64,000 nt of DNA from Rhizobium sp. Root1220 (GCF_001426265.1 NZ_LMDG01000034.1:44648-108647); one strand, 5' to 3'; shown: positions 9,048-17,902, counted from the stretch's first letter. Numbers and translations are program-made. Notes: a model not told the origin generated them from the sequence alone.

Positions 9048-9871
9048 TCGATGCCGTCTCGCCCAATGCCTACGTAACTCTGGTGACGAATGGCGACTAT
9101 GCGATGGGCGCGACAGCACTTGTCCGTTCGCTGCGCCGCACGGAGACGATGGCGGATATCGTCGTGCTTCACACAGCCGGCGTGGCCTCTTCCGCCCTTG
9201 CGCCGCTCGCCAGGCTGGGTTGCCGCCTGATCGAAGTAGCACATCTGCCTCTCTCGGATGCCTTCAACGAACGCCACGCGCGCGGCAACCTGCATGCCGC
9301 GGCTCCTTTCACAAAGGGCCGCAAGCCGGACTTCCATTCGCCACTCGACAATTTCTGCAAGCTGCGGCTCTGGGAACTGACCGAATACACCCGTTGCGTC
9401 TTCATCGACGCCGATGCGATCGTGTTGCGGAGCATTGACAAGCTGTTCCTCTATCCGGAGTTCTCGGCCGCTCCCAACGTCTACGAATCGCTTGCCGATT
9501 TCCACCGCATGAATTCCGGCGTCTTCGTCGCGCAGCCGTCGGTTGACACGTTTCGACGCATGCTGAACCGGCTCGATCAGCCGGGTATCTTGTGGAAACG
9601 CACCGATCAGACGTTTCTCCAGGCGTTTTTCCCCGATTGGCACGGTCTGCCGGTCTATTTCAATATGCTGCAGTATGTATGGTTCACCATGCCGGACCTT
9701 TGGGACTGGAAGAGCATTTCGATCCTGCACTACCAGTATGAAAAACCATGGGAATCGGATCATCCGAAGGCCGCTGCATTGCGGCCGCTGATCGACCTCT
9801 GGCAGGCATTCCATTCCGGTGATGAAGTGCCGGACATATCGGCAATGGCCAATCCGGAAGAGGCAGCATGA
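9044..9871 (+). CDS. sqdD: Glycosyltransferase SqdD of sulfolipid synthesis (GT8 family)
   Basis: This 275-residue glycogenin-like (GT8) protein corresponds in position to SqdD, which is thought to transfer sulfoquinovose to diacylglycerol in rhizobia and Rhodobacter. Visible features are the N-terminal strand YVTLVTNGDYAMGATALVRS, the metal-binding DxD motif in CVFIDADAIVLRS, and NSGVFVAQPS, another GT8 hallmark. The ATG overlaps the sqdB stop and the gene's own stop overlaps the sqdC start. The frame is open far upstream inside sqdB, but those codons are a shadow. The activity is inferred from the family and operon. Confidence 0.92.
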   Translation: MIDAVSPNAYVTLVTNGDYAMGATALVRSLRRTETMADIVVLHTAGVASSALAPLARLGCRLIEVAHLPLSDAFNERHARGNLHAAAPFTKGRKPDFHSPLDNFCKLRLWELTEYTRCVFIDADAIVLRSIDKLFLYPEFSAAPNVYESLADFHRMNSGVFVAQPSVDTFRRMLNRLDQPGILWKRTDQTFLQAFFPDWHGLPVYFNMLQYVWFTMPDLWDWKSISILHYQYEKPWESDHPKAAALRPLIDLWQAFHSGDEVPDISAMANPEEAA

Positions 9872-10779
9872 AGGTACTGGTATCTGGCGGCACAGGGCTT
9901 GTCGGTCGTTACATCGTCGAGGAGCTTCTGGCCGCCGGATATTCCGTCATCATCGGCGGCCGCCATGCACCGCTGCCACGTGCCTTTTCGCGTCCCGTGG
10001 AGTTCGCGCCACTGTCTCTTGATCCGTCGCGCGATCACATCGAAGCGTTCGATGACGCCTATTTCTTCGTACACGCGGCTTTACACCATCTGCCGGGAAC
10101 ATACCGCGGCGGAGAGGGCGACGATCCCGAGACTTTCAAGAGGCTCAATCTCGATGGCACTGTCAGGCTCTTCGAAGCAGCCAAGCGCGCCGGCACGCGC
10201 CGTTGCGTGTTCATATCCAGCCGTGCGGCCTATGGCGAGCATCCGTCGGGCACGGTCCTCACCGAATCGACGCCTGCGAAGCCTCAAACACTCTATGGCC
10301 AGATCAAGCTGGACGCCGAGCGCAGCCTCGCCCATCTTGCCGCTCCGGGTTTCGCGACCGCGAGCCTTCGACTGACAGGTGTCTACGGCAACCTTCGCCC
10401 CAACAAATGGGACAAGCTGATCGACGACTACCTCGCCGGGCGACCGATCCTGTCGCGAGCCGGAACAGAGGTACACGGATGTGACGTCGGCCGGGCCGTA
10501 AGGCTCATGCTCGAAACTGAGAGCGTCCGGATTTCCGGCGAAGCGTTCAACGTTTCCGACGTCACGCTGGATACCTGGGATATTCTCGAGCCGATCCGCT
10601 GGGAACGTGATTGTGTGAACCGGCTCCCCGATGCCGCGAACAAGACGCTGTTGACGCCGATGGATACGACAAAAATCCGTGCGCTGGGCTGGCTGCCGGG
10701 CGGCCTGCCGCTTTTTGAGGAGACCATGCACGCCCTCGCTACCGTCGGAATGCAACCGCACAGGCTCACACAAGCATAA
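9868..10779 (+). CDS. sqdC: Sulfolipid operon NAD-dependent epimerase/reductase SqdC
   Basis: This 303-residue extended SDR starts with the Rossmann motif VSGGTGLVGRYIVEELLAAG and has SSRAAYG followed by the YxxxK pair in LYGQIKLDAERS. Its place after sqdD, with an ATGA overlap, and its length match SqdC of the rhizobial sqdBDC operon. Its precise reaction in sulfolipid synthesis is unsettled. No terminator is evident; the next gene starts 40 nt later and may be co-transcribed. Confidence 0.9.
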   Translation: MKVLVSGGTGLVGRYIVEELLAAGYSVIIGGRHAPLPRAFSRPVEFAPLSLDPSRDHIEAFDDAYFFVHAALHHLPGTYRGGEGDDPETFKRLNLDGTVRLFEAAKRAGTRRCVFISSRAAYGEHPSGTVLTESTPAKPQTLYGQIKLDAERSLAHLAAPGFATASLRLTGVYGNLRPNKWDKLIDDYLAGRPILSRAGTEVHGCDVGRAVRLMLETESVRISGEAFNVSDVTLDTWDILEPIRWERDCVNRLPDAANKTLLTPMDTTKIRALGWLPGGLPLFEETMHALATVGMQPHRLTQA

Positions 10780-10819
10780 GGTTGCAGATTGGCTCCGACG
10801 GTGCAATCCGGGGGATAGT

Positions 10820-11563
10820 ATGCTGGTCGGCTCCACTTCAGCGTTGAACATTCTGAGCAATCCATATTCGGGCAGCGGCGGCGCCAACGCTCCGACAGGC
10901 AGCGCCGGCGGCGCAAGGCTGACGATACTGCAGAGCTCCGAAAAGGCGCTCGACGCGCTGCGCGACAGTATCAAGACGTCCTCCGACGCCGCCAAGCAGC
11001 GTGCTGCCCGCAAGCTTGAGGAAGCCAAGCAGCAGTTGCAAATGCTCAAGAGCGGCGGCTTTCCACCCGAAGTCGTCGCCCGGCTTGCGGCCGAACTCGC
11101 CCACAAGATTAGCGCCGCAGCCGCCGAATTCGCCTCGGCTGTCGCTGCAACGGCTTCCAGCGCTACGGCATCTGCGAACACCGTTGCCGCTGACGCAGGC
11201 ACAGGGGCTGCGGCCGAAGCCAGCGCCGCTGCAAACGCAGAAGCGGCACTAGCCTCGACCGAGGATGGCAGCTCCAGCGATTCCTCGGCCCGGGCTGACG
11301 AACCGGATGGCGCGTCCCACGCACGCAACGCCTACCAAACCATCGTCGAGGACGGCAGGGAGTCGGTCTCGGGCATCTCCCCCGATGATCGCAAGACGAT
11401 GGAGGAATTCAAATCGATCCTGCGGGACGTCCGCCAGTTGATGGACAAGGCGATGCGCGATATGTGGGCCAGGAACGCCCGGCGCGGACAGGGCGACGAG
11501 GCTGGCCACGGCGCAGCTTTCGAAGCGCAGGTAGTCGCAGAGCCGAGCAGCATCATCGTCTGA
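10820..11563 (+). CDS. Uncharacterised alanine-rich protein
   Basis: I do not recognise this 247-residue protein. GGGG 5-9 nt before the ATG at 10820 supports the start; the frame is open upstream into sqdC. Residues about 35-75 form a charged amphipathic helix (KQRAARKLEEAKQQLQML), about 85-145 are an Ala/Ser/Thr-rich helical or disordered stretch, and about 185-220 form another charged helix (DDRKTMEEFKSILRDVRQLM). No signal peptide or membrane segment is seen. It lies 40 nt after sqdC, so it may be read through with the sulfolipid operon. Base composition resembles its neighbours. The function is unknown. Confidence 0.75.
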   Translation: MLVGSTSALNILSNPYSGSGGANAPTGSAGGARLTILQSSEKALDALRDSIKTSSDAAKQRAARKLEEAKQQLQMLKSGGFPPEVVARLAAELAHKISAAAAEFASAVAATASSATASANTVAADAGTGAAAEASAAANAEAALASTEDGSSSDSSARADEPDGASHARNAYQTIVEDGRESVSGISPDDRKTMEEFKSILRDVRQLMDKAMRDMWARNARRGQGDEAGHGAAFEAQVVAEPSSIIV

Positions 11564-11635
11564 TCGCGGGCCATCGTGACGGGCGAAGGTTGCATTCGCC
11601 CGTTGCAATGAACCGCCGGCGCATTATGGTTCCGC

Positions 11636-12244
11636 TTGAACATCGTGACGGACGCCATGAGCCCGAAAGAATTGAAAGCTGAACTACGCGCCGCGCGGCT
11701 GGCGCTTCGTGATGCCATCTCGGCCGACACGCGCATCGAGATGAGCCTGGCGATGGCCGAGCATGCCGGCGAAGCGATTGCATTCGATCCTGGCACGATT
11801 ATCTCAGGGTTTCTGCCGATCCGGTCGGAGGCCGACATCCGTCCGCTGATGGCGCGGTTCCAGGCTCGTGGCGCAAGGCTTTGCGTGCCAGCCATCATTG
11901 ATCGCAAGACAATTGTCTTTCGCGAACTCATCCGCGGCGTTCCGCTTGTCAGCACCGGCTTCGGGACGTCGGGTCCCGGGCCGGATGCCCCCATCCTGAA
12001 TCCAGAAATCCTGCTCGTGCCCCTGTCGGCTTTCGATGCGCGAGGCCATCGCATCGGCTACGGCGCCGGTCACTACGACCGCGCAATCGACCGTTTGAAG
12101 CAAAAAGGCATGATTCCGAAACTGATCGGCATTGCATTCGACTGCCAGGAAGTGGCACATGTGCCCGACGAGCCGCATGACGTAAGCCTGGATGCCATCC
12201 TGACAGAAAGCGGCCTGCGCTTTTTTGCCTCTTGGATTGGATAG
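11636..12244 (+). CDS. 5-formyltetrahydrofolate cyclo-ligase
   Basis: This enzyme converts 5-formyl-THF to 5,10-methenyl-THF with ATP, returning a folate storage form to one-carbon metabolism. The 202-residue product has the family's basic N-terminal helix (ELKAELRAARLALRDA), GTIISGFLPIRSEADI, and the signature GYGAGHYDRAIDRLK near residue 140. An internal ATG (MSPKELKAEL, 11657) is an alternative start. The gene is often next to 6S RNA in other bacteria (ygfA/fau in E. coli); here the 6S RNA lies about 25 kb away. The next gene starts two bases after its stop. Confidence 0.94.
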   Translation: MNIVTDAMSPKELKAELRAARLALRDAISADTRIEMSLAMAEHAGEAIAFDPGTIISGFLPIRSEADIRPLMARFQARGARLCVPAIIDRKTIVFRELIRGVPLVSTGFGTSGPGPDAPILNPEILLVPLSAFDARGHRIGYGAGHYDRAIDRLKQKGMIPKLIGIAFDCQEVAHVPDEPHDVSLDAILTESGLRFFASWIG

Positions 12245-12246
12245 CA

Positions 12247-13071
12247 ATGCGACTGCTTTTTCTGGGTGACATGGTCGGCAAGACCGGACGCACGGCGGTC
12301 TGGGATCGCCTTCCCGGCCTGATATCGGACCTGAAGCTCGACTTCGTCATCGTCAACGGCGAGAACGCCGCCGGAGGCTTCGGCATCACCGAAGACATCT
12401 TTCTCGAAACCATCAATGCCGGCGCAGACGTGGTGACCACGGGCAACCACGTCTGGGACCAGAAGGAAGCAGTCGGCTTTGCCGGTCGCCATGACCAGTT
12501 CCTGCGCCCGGCCAATTACCCGCAGGGAACGCCAGGCCGCGGCTCTGGAATCTTCTACGCCCGCAACGGAGCCCGCATTCTGGTGGCCAACATCATGGGC
12601 CGCGTCTTCATGCATCCCGAGTTGGATGACCCCTTCAAGTCCGCGGAAACCATCCTCGCCGCCTGCCCGCTGAAGGAGCAGGCCGATGCGATCATCTTCG
12701 ATTTCCACGCCGAAGCCACCAGCGAGAAGCAATGCTTCGGGCACTTCGTCGACGGACGCGCCAGCCTCGTCGTCGGCACCCACACGCATGTGCCGACCGC
12801 TGACCACCAGATCCTGAACGGTGGCACGGCCTATCTATCGGATGCCGGCATGTGCGGCGACTACGACTCGTCTCTCGGTATGGACAAGGAAGAACCCCTC
12901 AACCGGTTCATTTCCAAGATGCCCAAGGGCCGCATGGAAGCGGCAACCGGACCAGCGACGATCTGCGGCGTCGGCGTCGAGATTTCGGACGCAACCGGAC
13001 TGGCCGAAAAGATCGCGCCGCTCCGCCTCGGACCGAGGCTTTCCGAGACCATTGCGGAGTTCTGGCGCTAA
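12247..13071 (+). CDS. YmdB-type metallophosphoesterase (TIGR00282 family)
   Basis: The 274-residue protein belongs to the YmdB family of metal-dependent phosphodiesterases; characterised members hydrolyse 2',3'-cyclic nucleotides. Motifs in order are LFLGDMVGKTGR, VNGENAAGGFGIT, TTGNHVWDQKE, DFHAEATSEKQCFG and GTHTHVPTAD, together supplying the bimetal ligands. The start is the ATG at 12247, two bases after the folate ligase stop, which implies translational coupling; the ribosome binding site is weak. Proteins of this family are often co-transcribed with the folate cyclo-ligase gene. The substrate in this organism is unknown. Confidence 0.92.
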   Translation: MRLLFLGDMVGKTGRTAVWDRLPGLISDLKLDFVIVNGENAAGGFGITEDIFLETINAGADVVTTGNHVWDQKEAVGFAGRHDQFLRPANYPQGTPGRGSGIFYARNGARILVANIMGRVFMHPELDDPFKSAETILAACPLKEQADAIIFDFHAEATSEKQCFGHFVDGRASLVVGTHTHVPTADHQILNGGTAYLSDAGMCGDYDSSLGMDKEEPLNRFISKMPKGRMEAATGPATICGVGVEISDATGLAEKIAPLRLGPRLSETIAEFWR

Positions 13072-13189
13072 GCACGGCATCCGGCGTGCATGACACAAAA
13101 GTGAGCATCGGGGGCGGATTTTGGTCTGGACCGATGCGACCCCTTGCCGCATCCTCGCTGGCATCGTGACAGCGACGGAGGAAGTGGGC

Positions 13190-14026
13190 ATGAGGCCGCG
13201 TTTTCTTGTCTTCGCAATTGCCTGCCTGCTGTTCCTCGTCGCTGCGGAATCCGCACTCGCACAGCAGGAACGCGGCAACGTCAGCCAATGTCAGGCCGTT
13301 GCACAGGCGATCCCTAAGGCAACGTTCGCGAGCTTTTCCCGTGCGCCGCCGTTAGTGCCGGCGGGTGCCGCTGAAGAAACGGTGACGCTCACCTACGTCG
13401 GCCATTCGACCTTTTTGATCGAGACGCCAGCCGGCGTCAGCATCGCAACGGATTACAGCGGCTGGTATACGCCGCCGCGTCTGCCGATGGTGGCAACGAT
13501 GAACCGCGCCCACACGTCGCACTACACAACTACGCCGGATACGGCGATAAGGTACGTACTGCACGGCTGGAGCGACATTCCGGACCAAAAGGCGGACGTC
13601 GACATGATGGTCGGCGATACCTACATCCGCAACGTCACGACCGATATTCGCGGCGGCTACGGCGCCCCGCAGAAGGACGGCAACTCGATCTTCATCTTCG
13701 AAGTCGCAGGGCTCTGTATCGGCCACCTCGGACACCTGCACTACGAGTTGACCGAAGCGCACTATACCGAGATCGGTCGGCTCGACATCGTCATGGTGCC
13801 GGTTGACGGAGGCCTGACGATGGGCGCCGACAGCATGAGCCGCATCATCAAGCGGCTCCGGTCTTCCCTTATCATGCCAATGCATCAACCAAGGCCGCTG
13901 CAGAGTTTCCTGTCGATGTTTGGCCCGGATTTCGACATCAGCTACGCTCCAACGGACACCATCACCGTATCGATGCGAACGCTGCCGAGAAAGCCTTTGA
14001 TCTATATCTCCAAGGGCATGCAGTAG
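13190..14026 (+). CDS. Secreted metallo-beta-lactamase-fold hydrolase (UlaG-like)
   Basis: The 278-residue product has a signal peptide (MRPRFLVFAIACLLFLVA, cleavage after ALAQ) and a metallo-beta-lactamase fold beginning TYVGHSTFLIETPAG. The usual HxHxDH metal loop is replaced by NRAHTSHYTT, so the motif has H-x2-H-Y spacing rather than the canonical one. Later ligand candidates are GHLGHLHYELTE, PVDGGLTM and IMPMH. GGAGGAAG 5 nt upstream of the ATG at 13190 fixes the start. The protein is probably periplasmic. The substrate is unknown, and the altered motif makes simple family transfer of activity unsafe. Confidence 0.85.
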   Translation: MRPRFLVFAIACLLFLVAAESALAQQERGNVSQCQAVAQAIPKATFASFSRAPPLVPAGAAEETVTLTYVGHSTFLIETPAGVSIATDYSGWYTPPRLPMVATMNRAHTSHYTTTPDTAIRYVLHGWSDIPDQKADVDMMVGDTYIRNVTTDIRGGYGAPQKDGNSIFIFEVAGLCIGHLGHLHYELTEAHYTEIGRLDIVMVPVDGGLTMGADSMSRIIKRLRSSLIMPMHQPRPLQSFLSMFGPDFDISYAPTDTITVSMRTLPRKPLIYISKGMQ

Positions 14027-14059
14027 CGTACCCGGCAAATGATGAAGACGCGAGATCGC

Positions 14060-14563
14060 CTACGCGAAATGCAGGTGCTGCCTGACACCGACATCCGGCG
14101 TCTTGTCGTCGTCAAGATTCGCCTTGGCGATTTCCCAGCCGAATTTGAGCTTGCTGCCGGTGGACACCCAAATCTCGGCATCGTCCACATGCATGGCCAG
14201 CATCGTCAATTTTGGATCCTTCTTGCCGTCTTCATACCACGCGGCAACGACCGAGTTCCAATATTCATCGATCTTCGATGACTCCGGCCGAACCTCAATC
14301 TTGCCTGCAAGGCAGGCATGATAGTCGTGCTCTTTGCCGACAACGCAAAAATGCGCCCGCATGCCCGGCTTGATGGCCTGCGCGATATCAGCATCCGACT
14401 TTGTGTAGAACCAGATGGTGTTAGTCTTCGGATCGGCGTGCGGCGCCATCGGCTGCATGTGCATGTCCACGCCATCGACGCCGAGCATTCCGGCATGGAT
14501 TTCGTTTACCTGATCCCAGAGCTGACGCGCTGGGTGCTCCCTTGCTTCGTTGAAACTAGCCAT
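14060..14563 (-). CDS. Pyridoxamine 5'-phosphate oxidase-fold protein (stress protein 26-like)
   Basis: This 167-residue cytoplasmic protein has the split-barrel flavin-binding fold of the general stress protein 26 group. Visible are the N-terminal helix EHPARQLWDQVNEIHAGML, the strand TIWFYTKSDADIAQ and the YHACLAGKIEV segment. GGAAG 5 nt upstream of the ATG at 14563 supports the start, although the frame is open upstream. It is convergent with the preceding gene (34-nt gap). Such proteins bind FMN or related flavins; the substrate is not predictable from sequence. Confidence 0.88.
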   Translation of the reverse strand: MASFNEAREHPARQLWDQVNEIHAGMLGVDGVDMHMQPMAPHADPKTNTIWFYTKSDADIAQAIKPGMRAHFCVVGKEHDYHACLAGKIEVRPESSKIDEYWNSVVAAWYEDGKKDPKLTMLAMHVDDAEIWVSTGSKLKFGWEIAKANLDDDKTPDVGVRQHLHFA

Positions 14564-14675
14564 GACGCTTCCTTCCGTTTCGAGGGCTGTGGTTTGAAAC
14601 GTCAGCTTCCCGGCTTTGTTCCCCAGTCGCCGGCAAGATGCTACGCTCGAACACACGCGCGAAACGGAGATGTGC

Positions 14676-15107
14676 ATGAGCAATCCAGCCTTTCTGAGCT
14701 TGGCAGTCTCTCTGGCGGTTGCCTTGCCCGGCCTCGCCGCCGACCGAGCCTTCAAGCCCGATGAAAACGGACAGGTCGTCTTCGTCACCCCCTCGAGGAA
14801 CATCGGCTGCACCTATATCCCGAAGGGCGGGACGCCGATGTATACGCCGGACGATGGAGGGCCAGAACTCGGATGCGATCGCATCGAACCGCTGTATGTC
14901 CGTCTCGTACTTTCAGCGTCCGGAGCGGCTTTCATCTTCAAAATGGAAGGCGATAGTGCCTGCTGCAGCGACACCAACATTCTGCAATACGGCGACAGCT
15001 GGCGGGCGGGGCCGTTCAGCTGCAGTTCCGAGCAAACCGGCCTGCAATGCAGCCGTGACGACGGCCATGGCTTCTTCGCGAGCCGGAAAAAATACGCAGT
15101 CAACTAG
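14676..15107 (+). CDS. Small secreted protein (DUF6636-like)
   Basis: The product of about 143 residues has an N-terminal hydrophobic signal (FLSLAVSLAVALPGLAA) and a mature domain beginning FKPDENGQVVFVTPSRNIGC with several cysteines (IGC, LGC, ACC, FSCSS, LQCS) that probably form disulfides. GGAG 6 nt before the ATG at 14676 favours that start over one two codons upstream. The layout resembles a family of short secreted bacterial proteins with the phrase FxTPSxNIxC. The function is unknown. It is divergent from the PNPOx-fold gene. Confidence 0.75.
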   Translation: MSNPAFLSLAVSLAVALPGLAADRAFKPDENGQVVFVTPSRNIGCTYIPKGGTPMYTPDDGGPELGCDRIEPLYVRLVLSASGAAFIFKMEGDSACCSDTNILQYGDSWRAGPFSCSSEQTGLQCSRDDGHGFFASRKKYAVN

Positions 15108-15151
15108 GGTGGCGTCGCGGGCCGCCACTCGGCGGATGCACCGCTTTTCCC

Positions 15152-15180
15152 TTGAATACAGCCCGTTTCGCTCTTATAAG
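15152..15180 (+). promoter_or_regulatory. Sigma-70-type promoter of the yebC-like gene
   Basis: TTGAAT at 15152-15157 and TATAAG at 15175-15180 are separated by 17 nt, 39 nt upstream of the ATG. This is a near-consensus housekeeping promoter for this lineage. Confidence 0.65.
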
Positions 15181-15218
15181 GCGCCCCATTCCGACAATAA
15201 GACGTGAGCAGGGGTGCC

Positions 15219-15965
15219 ATGGCTGGCCATTCACAGTTTAAAAACATCATGCATCGCAAGGGCCGCCAGGATTCCGTGCGTTCGAAAATGTTCTCCAAGC
15301 TCGCGCGCGAAATCACCGTTGCGGCAAAGGCCGGTCTGCCCGACCCGACGATGAACGCGCGCCTGCGCCTGGCGATCCAGAATGCCAAGGCCCAGTCGAT
15401 GCCCAAGGACAACATCGATCGAGCCATCAAGAAGGCAGCGGGCAGCGATGGCGAAAATTACGATGAAGTGCGCTACGAAGGCTACGGCCCGGGCGGCACC
15501 GCGATCATTGTCGAAGCCCTCACCGACAACCGCAATCGCACCGCCTCCAACGTCCGCTCGATCTTCACCAAAGCAGGCGGCGCACTCGGCGAAACCGGCT
15601 CGGTGTCCTTCTCCTTCGACCATGTCGGCGAGATCACCTACAAGCTTTCGGCAGGCGATGCCGACAAGATGATGGAAGCGGCCATCGAAGCCGGGGCCGA
15701 CGACGTCGAGACCGACGAGGAAGGCCACTATATCACCTGCGCTTTCGAATCCCTTGGCGAAGTTGCCAAGGCGCTCGAAGCGACCCTCGGCGAAGCCGAA
15801 ACGGTCAAATCCGTGTGGCGCGCCCAGAACAATGTGCCGGTGGACGAGGAACGCGCCCAGTCACTGCTGAAGCTCATCGACAGCCTCGAAGACGACGACG
15901 ACGTGCAGAACGTCTTCTCGAACTTCGAAGTCTCCGAAGAAGTGCTGGCCAAGCTCTCCGCTTGA
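15219..15965 (+). CDS. YebC/PmpR family protein
   Basis: The 248-residue protein begins with the universal family motif MAGHSQFKNIMHRKGRQD and contains RLRLAIQNAKAQSMPKDN and RYEGYGPGGTAIIVEALTDN. Family members act as DNA-binding transcription regulators; some (TACO1/YebC) relieve ribosome stalling at proline runs. An upstream in-frame ATG five codons earlier is less likely because the family N-terminus begins at 15219. The gene has its own promoter and a terminator after the stop, so it is monocistronic. Confidence 0.96.
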   Translation: MAGHSQFKNIMHRKGRQDSVRSKMFSKLAREITVAAKAGLPDPTMNARLRLAIQNAKAQSMPKDNIDRAIKKAAGSDGENYDEVRYEGYGPGGTAIIVEALTDNRNRTASNVRSIFTKAGGALGETGSVSFSFDHVGEITYKLSAGDADKMMEAAIEAGADDVETDEEGHYITCAFESLGEVAKALEATLGEAETVKSVWRAQNNVPVDEERAQSLLKLIDSLEDDDDVQNVFSNFEVSEEVLAKLSA

Positions 15966-15988
15966 TTCAATCTGCTGTTGTTTGAAAC

Positions 15989-16016
15989 GCCGGCCCGGAA
16001 ACGCGGCCGGCTTTTC
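15989..16016 (+). terminator. Intrinsic terminator after the yebC-like gene
   Basis: GCCGGCC at 15989-15995 pairs with GGCCGGC at 16005-16011, followed by TTTTCC. Confidence 0.8.
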
Positions 16017-16196
16017 CTTGTCCACATCATCCGAGCGTCAATTCTCACATCCTGGCGCCGACCGGTAACACGTCCGTGAACGGGAGGCGTTTGTTAAGGT
16101 CTCGGTAACCTCGCCAGACTTGAATGCGCCGAATTCGCTCCAGCCGGTCTGCTTCAAGGCCAGCCTCACTTACTTCTCTCGGCGGGAAATCGACTT

Positions 16197-16703
16197 ATGA
16201 AAACACTAGCCCTTTCGCTCTCCTTCACCCTCGCAACCACACTGGCTGGCGCATTTGCGGCCCACGCCCAACCATCCATGGTCAAGCAGTTCAACGACTG
16301 GGGCGTCTATTCCTATGACCGATCGGGCACGACGGTGTGCTATATCCTGACGGTACCGAAAACGATGCAGCCTGCCGCCGTAGATCACGGACACAACTTC
16401 TTTGTCGTCGGCCATGCACCAGGCAGCAGCACCGGAAGCGAGCCACAGGTAATCATGGGCTACGAACTGAAGCCCGGATCGCGCGCCAAAGTGCAGATCG
16501 GTGAAAAGGAATTCACGATGTTTACCAAGGGCTCCTCTGCCTGGGTGCTCGAGGAATCGCGCGAGCCCGATCTGATCGACGCGATGCGCGCCGGCAGCGA
16601 CCTGACCGTGGATGCCGTCTCCCGCCGTGGCACCGCGACCCGCTATACCTATTCGCTCAACGGCGTGAGCGCGGCGCTCAAGCGCATGGCACAGTGCAAC
16701 TGA
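16197..16703 (+). CDS. Invasion-associated locus B (IalB) family secreted protein
   Basis: The 168-residue precursor has a clear signal peptide (MKTLALSLSFTLATTLAGA, cleavage near AHAQ). The mature part shows IalB features: NDWGVYSYDRSGTTVCYIL at its start, a central GYELKPGSRAKVQIGEKEF strand pair, and a final cysteine (MAQCN) that can pair with the early one. IalB aids erythrocyte invasion in Bartonella; in free-living rhizobia its homologues are periplasmic proteins of unknown role. It converges on the oxidase operon; the 121-nt gap holds a weak hairpin (16728-16755) that may terminate both sides. Confidence 0.9.
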   Translation: MKTLALSLSFTLATTLAGAFAAHAQPSMVKQFNDWGVYSYDRSGTTVCYILTVPKTMQPAAVDHGHNFFVVGHAPGSSTGSEPQVIMGYELKPGSRAKVQIGEKEFTMFTKGSSAWVLEESREPDLIDAMRAGSDLTVDAVSRRGTATRYTYSLNGVSAALKRMAQCN

Positions 16704-16824
16704 TCATGCCTCGCACCAGATCGGCCTAGGCGAGAGGCTTTCTCTGCCCTCGCCTTGAGGGGTACCGTCCGGCAATCGGCGCTCCTGGGGCGTTTATCCC
16801 GGTGAACAGGTCCAGTAACCGTGC

Positions 16825-17157
16825 CTACTGCGCGCCGCCAAGGAACGTCATCCGGGTGAATATCGTGTAGTGCGCCTCGGACGCCATCATCGCCACGAAG
16901 ACCAGCACCAGCAGCGGTGGCAGCAGGATGGCATAGACAAGCGCCAAGCGTTCCCAAGCCATATGCATGAAGATCGCGACGATCAATCCGGCCTTGAGCA
17001 TCATGAAGAGGATGATCAGGGACCACCGGGGATATCCCTGAATGCCGACATAGTCGACAAGGTATGAGAAGGTACTCAGCACGAACAGCAGCCCCCAGAC
17101 GACGAGGTAGAGCCTGATCGGATGCTGCTGGCCGGAATGAGTTTGTGCCTGTGCCAT
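16825..17157 (-). CDS. Cytochrome c oxidase subunit IV family protein
   Basis: This 110-residue small membrane protein has three predicted transmembrane helices (about residues 16-35, 45-65 and 72-92) and the phrase LKAGLIVAIFMHMAWERLAL, typical of prokaryotic subunit IV (COX4_pro/CtaF-like). Family members help assemble or stabilise the haem-copper core. It is the last gene of the five-gene oxidase operon, starting 9 nt after the preceding stop. The coxMNOP naming has no settled letter for it. Confidence 0.88.
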   Translation of the reverse strand: MAQAQTHSGQQHPIRLYLVVWGLLFVLSTFSYLVDYVGIQGYPRWSLIILFMMLKAGLIVAIFMHMAWERLALVYAILLPPLLVLVFVAMMASEAHYTIFTRMTFLGGAQ

Positions 17158-17166
17158 GATGCGACC

Positions 17167-17892
17167 TCACCAGAGATAGAAGAATGCGAAAATGAAGACC
17201 CAGACGAGATCGACGAAGTGCCAGTAGAGGCCCATGATCTCGACGATCTCGTAATTGCCCTTGCGGCTCGTGAAGAACCCTCGCCTGCCGGTCTCCAGGT
17301 CACCGCGCAGCACCTTTCGCCCGATGATCAGCAGGAAAATCACGCCAAACGTCACGTGGGTTCCGTGAAAACCGGTGATCATGAAGAAGGACGATCCGAA
17401 CTGTGCCGCACCCCACGGATTTTCCCAGGGACGGACGCCTTCACTGATCAGCTTCGTCCATTCGAAGGCCTGCATGCCGACGAAGGAAGCGCCGAGTGCG
17501 GCGGTGAGAAACATCAGTGCCGCCGTCTTTCCGCGCTCGCGGCGATAACCGAAGTTGACAGCCATCGCCATGGTGCCGCTGCTGCTGATCAGGATGAAGG
17601 TCATGATCGCGATCAGGATCAGCGGAACCTCCTGCCCGCCGATATTGAGCGCGAAGACCTCGCTCGGATTGGGCCAGGGAACCGGCGTCGACATCCGCGC
17701 AGTCATGTAGGCCAGCAGGAAGCAGCCAAAGATGAAGGTATCGCTGAGGAGAAAGATCCACATCATGGCCTTGCCCCAGGAGACGTTCTTGAACGCCCGT
17801 TGATCCGAGGCAAAGTCAGCGGCCACGCCGCGCAAGCCGGCTTGAGGCAAGAGACGTGTCTGGTCAGTTTCCGTTCGCGTGAGTTCAGACAT
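17167..17892 (-). CDS. coxP: Cytochrome c oxidase subunit III (CoxP-like)
   Basis: Subunit III is a multi-helix protein that stabilises the oxidase core and proton uptake. The 241-residue product has an N-terminal cytoplasmic tail, five helices and the signatures KAMMWIFLLSDTFIFGCFL, TGFHGTHVTFGVIFLLI and GLYWHFVDLVWVFIF, including the conserved histidines and aspartate. The start at 17892 is preceded by GGCTGGAC and matches the hydrophobicity profile; the frame is open further upstream into the next gene. A second subunit III homologue lies immediately upstream, as in coxMNOP clusters. The coxO/coxP assignment is by position. Confidence 0.9.
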   Translation of the reverse strand: MSELTRTETDQTRLLPQAGLRGVAADFASDQRAFKNVSWGKAMMWIFLLSDTFIFGCFLLAYMTARMSTPVPWPNPSEVFALNIGGQEVPLILIAIMTFILISSSGTMAMAVNFGYRRERGKTAALMFLTAALGASFVGMQAFEWTKLISEGVRPWENPWGAAQFGSSFFMITGFHGTHVTFGVIFLLIIGRKVLRGDLETGRRGFFTSRKGNYEIVEIMGLYWHFVDLVWVFIFAFFYLW

Positions 17893-17902
17893 CGTCCAGC
17901 CC

